A DNA stretch of 64,000 bases. Source: Gordonia asplenii (GTDB lineage: Bacteria; Actinomycetota; Actinomycetes; Mycobacteriales; Mycobacteriaceae). Of the stretch, positions 9,386-18,369 are shown one piece after another; position 1 is the first letter of the stretch; each line of letters begins with the position of its first letter. The stretch covers positions 19,294-83,293 of the forward strand of contig NZ_JABBNB010000032.1 in the NCBI RefSeq assembly GCF_012933505.1, read 5' to 3'. The translations under genes were made by a program, and so were the position numbers. Under the pieces are notes generated by a model, which ran no database searches, had not been told where the DNA came from, and was given only the letters and a program-made list of their open reading frames with translations.

Positions 9386-11773
9386 CTACTTCTTTCGCCG
9401 GCTCTTACGGCGCTCGAGCAACGCTACCGGCCCGTCGGCCAGCAGGTCGCTGATCGAGGCTTCACCGGTGTAGCGCTCCTTCGACTCGACGTCAACCCAA
9501 TCTCCTTCGGGGAGAGGGACTTTCGTGTCGGCACGCACGTCATCGGTGAAGCTGTGGGTGAAGCGGGCGGTCACCACGACGACGTCGGGCACCTCGCGGT
9601 CGGGGATGCCACGTCCGAAAGCGACGATCCGGTCACTGCCCGCACCCTCGGCGACGAGCGGCACATAGGTGCTGTCGACGCCGAACGCGTCCGGATGGTC
9701 GGCCCGGAGCTTCAGGGCGGCGTGGATCAGCTCCCATTTGGGGTGATCGGTCGATTGCGCGTAGTCCACCGGACGCCGGTTGTCCGGGTCGACGAGCGAA
9801 TCCTCCCACCACTGGGTGCCCTGGTAGATGTCTGGAACGCCCGGACCCAACAGCGTTATCGCCTTGTGCGCCAAAGCTTCTGCCCGCCAGTGAATATCGA
9901 CTTCGGCGGCCAGTGCGGACAGTGCGGCAGCGTTGTCGCCGGTGGTGACCTCGTCGATCCACGCGGCGATGGCATCCTCGAATTCGGCGTCGGGCGCTGT
10001 CCACGAGGTGTGCAGCGCGCCTTCACGCATCGCCTTGACCGCATAGGCGTGCACCCGCAGGAACCACTGCGGCGTGGGCAGCCCGTCGTCGGGCCAGATG
10101 CCGAAGATATTCTGCAACAAGAACAATCCGGTCAGCGCGTCCGGCGGCGGGGTCCGACGATTGATCTCGATGACGGTGCCCATCCAGCGCTGTGGGATCT
10201 GCGACAGCATCCGGATCCGCGCACGGACGTCTTCGCCGCGTTTGGTGTCATGCGTGCTCGACGCCGACATCGCGGCAGGCCAGGTGGCCATCCGACGCTG
10301 ATTGTGCTCGTGGAATTCGGTGACGGTCATCGTCGCGTGCCCGGGGTCGCAGCCCACTTCCTGTGCGGACACGAGGCGGGCGGTGCGGTAGAACAGGCAG
10401 TCTTCGACGCTCTTCGCGGTGACCGCGCCGGTGGTCTGGGCCAGCCGCGCGCTCGACTCGCCGATCGACGCCGTGGCATCGGCGATCAGGGTGACCGCGG
10501 TCGCCAATTCCGGCCGCCGCGTCGCCAACGACGCCAGGTTGCTCGCGAAATAGCGCAGCAGCCCGGGGTAGTCCTCGCGGTAGAACAACGACGTCGCGAT
10601 CAGCTCGCCGGTCGCCTCGAACACCGCGCCCGCGGTGAGGCCGAGATCGGGTTCGACGTCGCGGATGGCCCGCACCAACCGGGCGTGCTCGGCGGGGAAG
10701 GTCGTGGCGAGCGTCTGGCGCTTGAGGGCGATGGCGGTGTCGTGCAGCCACTGCGCGTCGCCCGTTGCGCCGGTGAACATTTCGTGGAGTTCGGTCAGCT
10801 CGACCAGGCCCGCCTCCGACACGAACAGGGCGTCGACGATGCGCAGTTGGTCGTAGCCGGTGGTGCCTTCGACGGGTAGCGTGGCGTCGAGTTCCTCGGT
10901 GGGGGCGAGCACCTTCTCGACGTAGATCAGGGCAGCCGGCCCGAGGTCGGTGCGCAACTGCCGCAGGTAGCCGACGGGGTCGGCGAGGCCGTCGGGATGG
11001 TCGACGCGGACACCGTCGATGAGTCCCTCGTCGTAGAGGTCGATCACCCACTGATGGGTCGCGTAGTAGACGGCGGCGTTCTCCTGACGGAGACCGGCGA
11101 GCTCGTTGACGGCGAAGAAGCGACGGTAGCCGATCAGCCCGCTGTCATGTGGCACGAGTCGATAGTGTTGCGCCGCATGGGCTTGCGTGGTATCGCTGCC
11201 CGGTTCGGCGGTTCCCGGCGTGGTCGGGAAGACCTTGTCGTGGTAGACGAGGTTCCCGGCGTCGTCGATCCGCAGCGGCGTGAGGTCCCCGTCGGAGGCG
11301 AGGACGGGCAGCGCGATCTTGCCCTGTACCCCGTTGGCGGGGGAGAAGTCGAGGTCGAAGAATTCGGCGAACTCCGAGTACTGGCCGAACCGCAGCACGT
11401 CGGTCCACCACGGATTCTGTAGCGGGTCGGCGATGCCCATGTGGTTGGGCACGATGTCGACGATGATGCCCAGACCCTTCTTCCGCGCGGCCTTGCGCAG
11501 CGCGCGCAACCCGGTCAGACCGCCGAGCGCCTCGGCCACGACGACGCCGGTTGCGCCGTCGTCGTCGATGCGCGAGGGCACCCAGTCGTAGCCGTGTTGC
11601 GATCCGGCCATCGCCGTCGCGATGGGCGACAGGTACAGATGCGAGACTCCGAGCGCCGACAACTGCGGAAGAATCTTGACGACGTCGCCGAACTGGAAGT
11701 CGGGGGTCAGTTGAATCCGGTAGGTGGCGACCGGTGGTGCCGTGTGGTCGCCGGACCTGTCCTCTGCGGCCAT
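9386..11773 (-). CDS. treY: Maltooligosyl trehalose synthase TreY
   Basis: 795 aa from the ATG at 11773, which shares its A with the treX stop (TGATG); the frame is open further upstream inside treX but has no support. GH13 enzyme that isomerises the terminal alpha-1,4 linkage of maltooligosaccharides to alpha,alpha-1,1, making maltooligosyl trehalose. Motifs: IVDIVPNHMG (about residue 108), DGVRVDHPDG with the nucleophile Asp (about 256), YVEKV with the acid Glu (about 284), STHDTKRGEDVRAR (about 508). C-terminus RRKSRRKK. TreZ, the partner releasing trehalose, is not encoded downstream. Confidence 0.95.
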   Translation of the reverse strand: MAAEDRSGDHTAPPVATYRIQLTPDFQFGDVVKILPQLSALGVSHLYLSPIATAMAGSQHGYDWVPSRIDDDGATGVVVAEALGGLTGLRALRKAARKKGLGIIVDIVPNHMGIADPLQNPWWTDVLRFGQYSEFAEFFDLDFSPANGVQGKIALPVLASDGDLTPLRIDDAGNLVYHDKVFPTTPGTAEPGSDTTQAHAAQHYRLVPHDSGLIGYRRFFAVNELAGLRQENAAVYYATHQWVIDLYDEGLIDGVRVDHPDGLADPVGYLRQLRTDLGPAALIYVEKVLAPTEELDATLPVEGTTGYDQLRIVDALFVSEAGLVELTELHEMFTGATGDAQWLHDTAIALKRQTLATTFPAEHARLVRAIRDVEPDLGLTAGAVFEATGELIATSLFYREDYPGLLRYFASNLASLATRRPELATAVTLIADATASIGESSARLAQTTGAVTAKSVEDCLFYRTARLVSAQEVGCDPGHATMTVTEFHEHNQRRMATWPAAMSASSTHDTKRGEDVRARIRMLSQIPQRWMGTVIEINRRTPPPDALTGLFLLQNIFGIWPDDGLPTPQWFLRVHAYAVKAMREGALHTSWTAPDAEFEDAIAAWIDEVTTGDNAAALSALAAEVDIHWRAEALAHKAITLLGPGVPDIYQGTQWWEDSLVDPDNRRPVDYAQSTDHPKWELIHAALKLRADHPDAFGVDSTYVPLVAEGAGSDRIVAFGRGIPDREVPDVVVVTARFTHSFTDDVRADTKVPLPEGDWVDVESKERYTGEASISDLLADGPVALLERRKSRRKK

Positions 11774-14001
11774 CACCCTTGCGGCACCCTCTCTTGCCTG
11801 CGCAGTACGACAACGCTGCGTGCCGCGACGGTGAGTCGTCCGCCGGCACCAACCGTTACAGTACTGGCTCCGACGGCGTCGGACGTGTCGAGTTCGCCGA
11901 TCCATTCCGCGCCGTAGTTCTGCGGCGGCATCGTGTAGTCGATCTCGTCGTAGTGGGCGTTGAAGCAGATCAGGAAGGTGTCGTCGGTGACCTTGCGGCC
12001 GCGCAGGTCGGGTTCGGCGATGCCGTCGCCGTTGAGGAAGACCGCCAGTGACTTGCCGAAACCGGAGTCCCAGTCGGCGGCGGTCATCTCCTCACCCGCC
12101 GGGGTCAGCCACGCGATGTCGACCTCCGGCTCGCCCCAGCGGATCGGGCGGCCTTTGAAGAATCGTCGACGCCGGAACACCGGATGCTCGGTGCGCAACG
12201 CGATGACGCGTCGAGTGAAGTCGAGAAGATCTGAATTGCTCTGCGCCAGTGACCAATCCATCCAGGAGATAGGCGAGTCCTGACAGTAGACGTTGTTGTT
12301 TCCGCCCTGCGTGCGGCCGAACTCGTCGCCGTGCGCGATCATCGGCGTGCCCTGCGACAGCAGCAGCGTCGTAAGGATGTTGCGCTGCTGGCGAGCGCGC
12401 AACGCGAGGATCTCGGGGTCGTCGGTAGGACCTTCGACGCCGCAGTTCCACGAGCGATTGTGCGATTCGCCGTCGCGGTTGTCCTCGCCGTTGGCCATGT
12501 TGTGCTTCTCGTTGTACGAGACCAGATCGGCCAGCGGAAAACCGTCGTGCGCGGTCACGAAGTTGATCGACGCAGAGGGGCGCCGCCCGGTGGTGCCGTA
12601 GAGATCCGACGACCCGGTCAGTCGCGATGCGAACTCGCCGAGAGTCGCGGGCTCACCGCGCCAGTAGTCGCGCATGGTGTCGCGGTACTTGCCGTTCCAC
12701 TCCGTCCACAGCGGCGGGAAGTTGCCCACCTGATAGCCGCCCTCGCCGACGTCCCACGGCTCGGCGATCAGTTTGACCTGGCTGACGATCGGATCCTGCT
12801 GGACCAGGTCGAAGAAGGCCGACAGTCGGTCGACGTCGTGCAGTTCGCGGGCCAGTGTGGAGGCGAGGTCGAAGCGGAAGCCGTCGACGTGCATCTCGGT
12901 GACCCAGTAGCGCAGTGAGTCCATGATCAGCTGCAGCGTGTGCGGGTGGCGGCCGTTGAGGCTGTTACCGGTGCCGGTGTAATCCTTGTAGAGCGCCGGA
13001 TTGTCTTCTGCCAGACGGTAATACGCGGCATTGTCGATGCCCCGGAAGTTGAGCGTCGGGCCGAGGTGATTTCCTTCGGCGGTGTGGTTGTACACCACAT
13101 CGAGGATCACTTCGATGCCCTCGGCGTGGAAGGCCCGCACCATCGCCTTGAACTCGGTGACCGCGCTGCTCGGCTGATCCCGCCGCGCGGTGTACTCGTC
13201 ATGCGGCGCGAGGTAGCCGAAGGTGTTGTAGCCCCAGTAGTTGCGCAGGCCCTGCTCGCGCAGCACGAAGTCCTGCAGGAACTGGTGGACCGGCATCAGT
13301 TCGATGGCCGTGACCCCCAGCGACTTGAGGTGGTCGATGATCGCCGGGTGTGCCAGTCCCGCGTAGGTGCCGCGCAATTCCTCGGGGACGTCGGGGTGGG
13401 CGGCGGTCATGCCCTTCACGTGGGCCTCGTAGATGATCGTCTCGTTGTACGGACGACGCGGTGCGCGGTCGTTCTGCCAGTCGAAGTACGGGTTGATGAC
13501 CACCGACAGCATGGTGTGGCCCAGTGAGTCCAGACCGGTGAGGTCGTCGGCGGTCGCCGTCGCAGCCAGTTCCGGCGGCGTCGAGAACAGACTGGGGTGT
13601 CCGGCGTCGAATGTGCCGTGAAACGCCTTGCCGTACGGGTCGAGCAGCAGCTTGGTCGGATCGCAGCGGTGACCCGCGGCCGGGTCGAACGGGCCGTACA
13701 CGCGGAAACCGTACTTCTGGCCCGGCTCGATCCCGAGCAGGTAGGCGTGCCAGCAGTAGCCGTCGACCTCGTCGAGTTCAATGCGCCGTTCGGTGCCGTC
13801 GTCGGCGACGAGACACAGTTCCACGCGGGTCGCGACCTCGGAGAACAGCGAGAAGTTGGTGCCCGCGCCGTCGTAGGTGGCGCCCAGCGGGTAGGCGGTG
13901 CCCGGCCACCGCTGCACGGCGGCCGCGGCCGTCGTCGGCTCCGGTGTGGGCAGATCCGGCGTCGACGACGTGCCGGACGGAATGTTCACCGCATTTTGCA
14001 T
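11773..14001 (-). CDS. treX: Glycogen debranching enzyme TreX/GlgX
   Basis: 742 aa, within family length. N-terminal CBM48-like domain (about residues 35-150), GH13 barrel with DVVYNHTAEG (about 303), DGFRFDLAS nucleophile region (about 375), LIAEPWD acid Glu (about 413) and FVTAHDGFPL (about 484), then a C-terminal beta domain. It hydrolyses alpha-1,6 branches of glycogen, supplying linear chains for TreY/TreZ. First gene of a treX-treY transcript; ATG 14001 lies 6 nt after a TAGGGT -10, so it is probably leaderless. Confidence 0.95.
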   Translation of the reverse strand: MQNAVNIPSGTSSTPDLPTPEPTTAAAAVQRWPGTAYPLGATYDGAGTNFSLFSEVATRVELCLVADDGTERRIELDEVDGYCWHAYLLGIEPGQKYGFRVYGPFDPAAGHRCDPTKLLLDPYGKAFHGTFDAGHPSLFSTPPELAATATADDLTGLDSLGHTMLSVVINPYFDWQNDRAPRRPYNETIIYEAHVKGMTAAHPDVPEELRGTYAGLAHPAIIDHLKSLGVTAIELMPVHQFLQDFVLREQGLRNYWGYNTFGYLAPHDEYTARRDQPSSAVTEFKAMVRAFHAEGIEVILDVVYNHTAEGNHLGPTLNFRGIDNAAYYRLAEDNPALYKDYTGTGNSLNGRHPHTLQLIMDSLRYWVTEMHVDGFRFDLASTLARELHDVDRLSAFFDLVQQDPIVSQVKLIAEPWDVGEGGYQVGNFPPLWTEWNGKYRDTMRDYWRGEPATLGEFASRLTGSSDLYGTTGRRPSASINFVTAHDGFPLADLVSYNEKHNMANGEDNRDGESHNRSWNCGVEGPTDDPEILALRARQQRNILTTLLLSQGTPMIAHGDEFGRTQGGNNNVYCQDSPISWMDWSLAQSNSDLLDFTRRVIALRTEHPVFRRRRFFKGRPIRWGEPEVDIAWLTPAGEEMTAADWDSGFGKSLAVFLNGDGIAEPDLRGRKVTDDTFLICFNAHYDEIDYTMPPQNYGAEWIGELDTSDAVGASTVTVGAGGRLTVAARSVVVLRRQERVPQG

Positions 14002-14007
14002 ATGACG

Positions 14008-14013
14008 ACCCTA
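14008..14013 (-). promoter_or_regulatory. -10 element of treX, leaderless type
   Basis: TAGGGT on the minus strand, 6 nt before the treX ATG. No Shine-Dalgarno sequence is visible. The same hexamer precedes lgt. Confidence 0.5.
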
Positions 14014-14078
14014 ATGGGAGGGCTCGCAAAGAGCCGGATTCGGGATGGCTGTGTCGGGAGTGTTCGGTGTGTGCTCCG

Positions 14079-16268
14079 CTACCTCTGACCGGTTCCGCCC
14101 GTCCACGGCAGCGCCGCCGCCATCTGTCGGCCGAGTTCGTCGGTGAGACTGCGCACATAGGTGGCGCTCAGGTGATGAAGGTCCTTGTAGACGATGATGT
14201 TGCCCGCGATGGCCGGGCAGAAGTCGGCGCTGCAGACTCCGTTGGACATGTCCAGCGGGTGCAGCATCGGCCGTGTCGCGGCCGCGGCGATCGCCGGATC
14301 GACCGGATTGAGATGGATCCGGCGATTACTGCCGCAGGAACGGGCGTTGCCGCCACCCGCGATGCAGTTGGGCGTGTCGATCAGTCCCTGAGCGTTGCGC
14401 GGCCACGGGGTGTCGCGAATGCCGAGTACCGGAATGCCCGCGGCGGCGAACTCGTCGAAGATGGGCAGGTAGTCGTCGGGCGTCCAGTCGCCGATGCCCT
14501 CGTCTTTGGGTCGCGTCGAGTTGGTGAACACGGCGTCGGGTTTGTCGGCAATGACCTTCTTCATGACTCGCATCACCCAGTCGTGGCACTGTGGGTAGGG
14601 CACACCGCGCTGTTTGGGGATGAGCTCGGTCGACAGCGGGCAACCCATCTTGAGATAGGTGGTGACCCTGAAGTGGTTGCGTTTGCCGAGGGCGTCGAGC
14701 GCGGTGATCCACATCTCGGCGTGCGATCCACCGGCGAGGGCGAGGGTCTTCGTCGCGGTGCGGTCACCGTAGACGCCCACGTGGATGTCGTTGTCCTCGA
14801 AGCTGCTCATGTAGCCGTCGGTGGAGGTCATCGGGAAGTCGCGCGCGACGGCGAGCGGCGTCGGCTGCGGGTCGACGTTGGGAACCTTGATCGACGAATC
14901 GAGCAGCGCGCGGCCGCCCGGGTAGATGGTCGGGTCGAGGCGGGTGGTGTCGACGACGATGTTGGCGACATGCCGGTCCCACAGTTTGATGGCGACGCCG
15001 GTGCCGAGCGACAGCACCACCAGAACCGACGTCACCGCCGCCGTGTAGGAGATGCGGCGCGGGTTGGCGTGCGAGTCGGCGAGTTTGGACCGTCCGCCGC
15101 CGCGCAGCGGATCCTCGATGTAACGCTTGGTCAGCCAGGCCAGCGTGGTGGAAACGATCAGCAGGACCGTTCCCTCGATGAAGTTCGCGTGATCCTTGTC
15201 GCGCCAGTGCAGATAGAAGATGAGCAGCGGCCAGTGAATCAGATACAGCGAGTAGGCGACCGTCCCCAGCCACACCGCCTGCCTGGTCGCGAGCAACCGG
15301 TTGACCGGCGCCTGCGCGGCCTGGCCCGCGGCGTCGGGGATCGACATCCCCGACCAGATCAGCAGCAGCGTGGCGCCGACCGGGACGAGCGCGAGGGGGC
15401 CCGGATACTGCTGCACACCCATGATCAACCAGCCCGACGACACGATCATCGTCAGCGCGATCACACCCACGACGTTGCGCAGCCAGACGGGTGCGCGCCA
15501 GCGCGGCATCCAGATCGCGAGCAGACCACCCGCTAGCGGCTCCCAGGTGCGCGAGAGGGTGTCGTAGTAGTTCCACTGCTGGTTGACGCCCATGCGCATA
15601 TGCGCCCAGTAGAACGAGAACGCCGCGACGACGAGCACGCCCGCGGCGACGATCGAGGTGATCACCTTGCGGTCCCCGACGACCGGCCAGCGCACGGCGA
15701 CCAGTTTGATCAGCCAGGCGACGGTCAGTGCGATCAGCAGCGTCGCGACGAAGAACTGTCCCTGCACCGACATCGACCACATGTGCTGCAGGGGACTGTT
15801 CGCGGAGCTCGCCGCCAGGTAGTCCTGGGAATTGAAGGCCAGATACCAGTTCTGGTAGTAGAGCGCACTCGCGATCACCTCGCGGCCGATGTTGACCCAC
15901 CGGGTCTGCGGCATCAGCAGCACGGTCAGCACCGACACCGCGATCAGCACGGTGAACAGGGCCGGCAGGAGCCGTCGGAGCAGGCGTTTGAGCCGTGGCC
16001 ACGGGTTGATCGTGGCGCCGAAGCCGATCATCTCGGACTGGCTCGCGATCGCGTGCTTGAGCAGCGAACCGATGAAGAAGTAACCCGACAGCGTCAGGAA
16101 CACGTCGACGCCACCGGAGACCCGACCGAACCAGATGTGGAAGCAGGCCACCAGCATGATCGCGACGCCGCGCAGGCCGTCGAGGTCGGTGCGGTAGGCA
16201 GAGGCCTCCGACGCCGACGGCGACGGTTTGTTCAGCTCAGCGCGGGTGGGGGCAGCCAAAACGGGCAT
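14079..16268 (-). CDS. OafA/YrhL-type membrane acyltransferase with C-terminal SGNH domain
   Basis: 729 aa from the ATG at 16268, preceded by GAGGAG; the longer frame lacks an RBS. The N-terminal half is an acyltransferase-3 domain: YRTDLDGLRGVAI, then about 10-11 membrane helices to about residue 410. The C-terminal half is an extracytoplasmic SGNH-hydrolase-like domain with GGSH as the Ser motif and KDLHHLS as the Asp/His motif. Such proteins O-acylate surface glycans or glycolipids. M. tuberculosis has a homologous gene (Rv1565c) in the same place after treX. The acceptor is unknown. Confidence 0.88.
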   Translation of the reverse strand: MPVLAAPTRAELNKPSPSASEASAYRTDLDGLRGVAIMLVACFHIWFGRVSGGVDVFLTLSGYFFIGSLLKHAIASQSEMIGFGATINPWPRLKRLLRRLLPALFTVLIAVSVLTVLLMPQTRWVNIGREVIASALYYQNWYLAFNSQDYLAASSANSPLQHMWSMSVQGQFFVATLLIALTVAWLIKLVAVRWPVVGDRKVITSIVAAGVLVVAAFSFYWAHMRMGVNQQWNYYDTLSRTWEPLAGGLLAIWMPRWRAPVWLRNVVGVIALTMIVSSGWLIMGVQQYPGPLALVPVGATLLLIWSGMSIPDAAGQAAQAPVNRLLATRQAVWLGTVAYSLYLIHWPLLIFYLHWRDKDHANFIEGTVLLIVSTTLAWLTKRYIEDPLRGGGRSKLADSHANPRRISYTAAVTSVLVVLSLGTGVAIKLWDRHVANIVVDTTRLDPTIYPGGRALLDSSIKVPNVDPQPTPLAVARDFPMTSTDGYMSSFEDNDIHVGVYGDRTATKTLALAGGSHAEMWITALDALGKRNHFRVTTYLKMGCPLSTELIPKQRGVPYPQCHDWVMRVMKKVIADKPDAVFTNSTRPKDEGIGDWTPDDYLPIFDEFAAAGIPVLGIRDTPWPRNAQGLIDTPNCIAGGGNARSCGSNRRIHLNPVDPAIAAAATRPMLHPLDMSNGVCSADFCPAIAGNIIVYKDLHHLSATYVRSLTDELGRQMAAALPWTGGTGQR

Positions 16269-16415
16269 TCTCCTCGGCGGTCGCGGGCAGGTCGATCGGT
16301 TGGTCAATCTACCCGCATCGGCTGACAAAACCGATTCGGTGCACGGCGCGGCGCCGGCCGAAGATCCCGAAACAGCCGGTGCCGGCCGGCGGATTTCGGG
16401 CATTCGGTGCTGTCG

Positions 16416-16988
16416 TCAGTGCGCGCCCACCGCGGTCGACGCGCGGTGGCGCGCGCCGTCGACGACGACCCGCAGCGCGGCGTCGAACTCGCCGGCGAAA
16501 TCGCGTCCGGACGGTTCGGCGACGCCGAGGCGCTCCATCTGGATGCGGGTCTGCTCCTCGATCGTCAATCCGATGGTGAGCTGGCAGACGGCGGTGGTGA
16601 CCGCCTGCGCGTCGTCGGCGTCGAGGCCGCCGATCAGCGCCACCCCGCGGATCTGGTCGGCGACGGTCATCTGCGACAGGCCGCTGGCCCAGCTGGATGA
16701 GACGAGTTCGGCGGAGTCGGTCACCGACAACAGTGCCTCGCGCAGCGACGTCGCCAGCGAGGTGAGCTGATCGTCCCAGGTCAGCGAACTGTCGGGGGTG
16801 CCGATGACGGCCAGTATGTCGTCGCCGAGCGCGGCGAGCAAGGTCTGCTTGTTGGGGAAGTGCCAGTAGAGGGCGTTGGGGCGCACACCGAGGTCGGTCG
16901 CGAGCCTGCGCATCGACAGATCGCCGAGGCTCGTTCGGTTCAGTAGTGCGCGGGCGGCGTCGAGCACGTCACGTCGGGTGTTGGCCAC
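16416..16988 (-). CDS. bioQ: TetR-family regulator, BioQ-like
   Basis: 190 aa, GTG start. N-terminal TetR helix-turn-helix (about residues 5-50, LSMRRLATDLGVRPNALYWHF in family register), then an all-helical ligand/dimer domain. It is transcribed divergently from bioA across 85 bp holding two identical-class palindromes, so it very likely represses the biotin genes and itself, as BioQ does in Corynebacterium and Mycobacterium. A TACACT -10 lies 6 nt before its GTG (leaderless) and abuts operator 1. The target assignment is inferred from context. Confidence 0.82.
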   Translation of the reverse strand: MANTRRDVLDAARALLNRTSLGDLSMRRLATDLGVRPNALYWHFPNKQTLLAALGDDILAVIGTPDSSLTWDDQLTSLATSLREALLSVTDSAELVSSSWASGLSQMTVADQIRGVALIGGLDADDAQAVTTAVCQLTIGLTIEEQTRIQMERLGVAEPSGRDFAGEFDAALRVVVDGARHRASTAVGAH

Positions 16989-16994
16989 GAGGAC

Positions 16995-17000
16995 AGTGTA
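16995..17000 (-). promoter_or_regulatory. -10 element of bioQ, leaderless type
   Basis: TACACT on the minus strand, 6 nt before the bioQ GTG and directly adjacent to operator 1 at 17001. A bound repressor would occlude the spacer of this promoter, implying autoregulation. Confidence 0.55.
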
Positions 17001-17017
17001 CCTGTACGGTGTACAGG
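17001..17017. promoter_or_regulatory. BioQ-type operator 1
   Basis: CCTGTACGGTGTACAGG, a palindrome with 7-bp arms around a 3-bp centre. Spacing class N3 matches known BioQ sites, although the arms (TGTAC) differ from the published TGAAC-type core. Confidence 0.7.
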
Positions 17018-17019
17018 AG

Positions 17020-17036
17020 CCTGTACGCCGTACAGG
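17020..17036. promoter_or_regulatory. BioQ-type operator 2
   Basis: CCTGTACGCCGTACAGG, same arms as operator 1 with a different centre. The two centres are 19 bp apart. It sits 14 bp upstream of a TATACC -10-like sequence (17050-17055), so it would cover the -35 region of bioA. Confidence 0.7.
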
Positions 17037-17073
17037 TGTGCCGTCTCACTATACCGACAGGATGTGACTCCCC

Positions 17074-18369
17074 GTGACCGACATCGCATCCGTCGACGCC
17101 GCGCACCTGTGGCATCCCTACGGTGCGATGCCCGCGGAGTCCGCTCCGCTCATCGTCCGCGAGGCGGCCGGGGTGCGCCTGATCCTCGACGACGGCACCG
17201 AACTCGTCGACGGCATGAGCTCCTGGTGGGCCGCCATCCACGGCTACCGCAATCGGGTGCTCGACGCCGCGGCCACCGCGCAGCTCGGCAAGATGAGTCA
17301 CGTGATGTTCGGCGGGCTGACCCACGAGCCGGCCGCGCGGCTGGCCGAGTTGCTGGTGCAGATCACCCCCGACGGCCTCGACAAGGTGTTCCTCTGCGAT
17401 TCGGGGTCGGTCTCGGTCGAAGTCGCGATCAAAATGGCACTGCAGTACCAGCGCAGCCTCGCGCCGCGTCGAACCAAACTGCTGACCTGGCGCGGCGGCT
17501 ACCACGGCGACACCTTCGCGCCGATGAGCGTATGCGACCCCGAGGGCGGCATGCATTCGCTGTGGACCGACGTGCTGACTCCGCAGATCTTCGTCTCGCC
17601 GCCGCCCGTCGACTTCGACGCCGCCTACGTCGCCGAACTCGACGACGCCGTCGCCGCGCACTCCGACGAACTGGCCGCGGTCATCGTCGAACCCGTCGTC
17701 CAGGGCGCGGGCGGCATGCGCTTCCACGACCCCCGCTATCTGACCGAGCTGCGGCGCATCTGCGACGCGCACGGCGTGCTGCTCATCTTCGACGAGATCG
17801 CCACCGGCTTCGGCCGCACCGGCGAGCTCTTCGCCGCCGACCACGTGGGCGTCGTCCCCGACATCATGTGCGTCGGCAAGGCGCTGACCGGCGGCTACCT
17901 GACTCTCGCAGCGGCACTGTGCACCTCGACGGTGGCACGGGTGATCAGTGCGGGGGAGGCAGGCGGGCTGATGCACGGCCCGACGTTCATGGGCAATCCG
18001 CTGGCCTGTGCGATCGCCGTCGCCTCCACCGAGCTGCTGCTGTCGGGGCCGTGGCGCGAACGCGTCGCGGCCATCGGTGCCGGCCTGCGCGACGGCCTGA
18101 CGCCGCTGGCGTCGCTGCCCGGCGTCGCCGACGTGCGGGTCCTCGGCGCGATCGGCGTCGTGCAGCTCGACGCCCCGGTCGACATCGCCGTCGCCACCCG
18201 GGCCGCCGTCGACGCCGGCGTGTGGCTTCGACCCTTCCGCGACCTCGTCTACGTGATGCCGCCGTTCGTGTGCACCGACGACGACGTCGCCGTCATCTGC
18301 GCGGGTGTCCGGGCGGCGGTCACCGCCGCGGCGTCGGCCGCTCGCGCACTACAGGAGGTCAGCGCATGA
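17074..18369 (+). CDS. bioA: Adenosylmethionine-8-amino-7-oxononanoate aminotransferase BioA
   Basis: 431 aa, GTG start. PLP class-III aminotransferase that converts KAPA to DAPA using S-adenosylmethionine as amino donor. It has the conserved HLWHPYG start, SSWWAAIHGY substrate-binding motif, WRGGYHGDTF and the PLP lysine in GKALTGGY (K269). Transcribed away from the bioQ operators. The stop overlaps the bioF start (ATGA), consistent with a coupled bioA-F-D-B operon. Confidence 0.96.
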   Translation: MTDIASVDAAHLWHPYGAMPAESAPLIVREAAGVRLILDDGTELVDGMSSWWAAIHGYRNRVLDAAATAQLGKMSHVMFGGLTHEPAARLAELLVQITPDGLDKVFLCDSGSVSVEVAIKMALQYQRSLAPRRTKLLTWRGGYHGDTFAPMSVCDPEGGMHSLWTDVLTPQIFVSPPPVDFDAAYVAELDDAVAAHSDELAAVIVEPVVQGAGGMRFHDPRYLTELRRICDAHGVLLIFDEIATGFGRTGELFAADHVGVVPDIMCVGKALTGGYLTLAAALCTSTVARVISAGEAGGLMHGPTFMGNPLACAIAVASTELLLSGPWRERVAAIGAGLRDGLTPLASLPGVADVRVLGAIGVVQLDAPVDIAVATRAAVDAGVWLRPFRDLVYVMPPFVCTDDDVAVICAGVRAAVTAAASAARALQEVSA

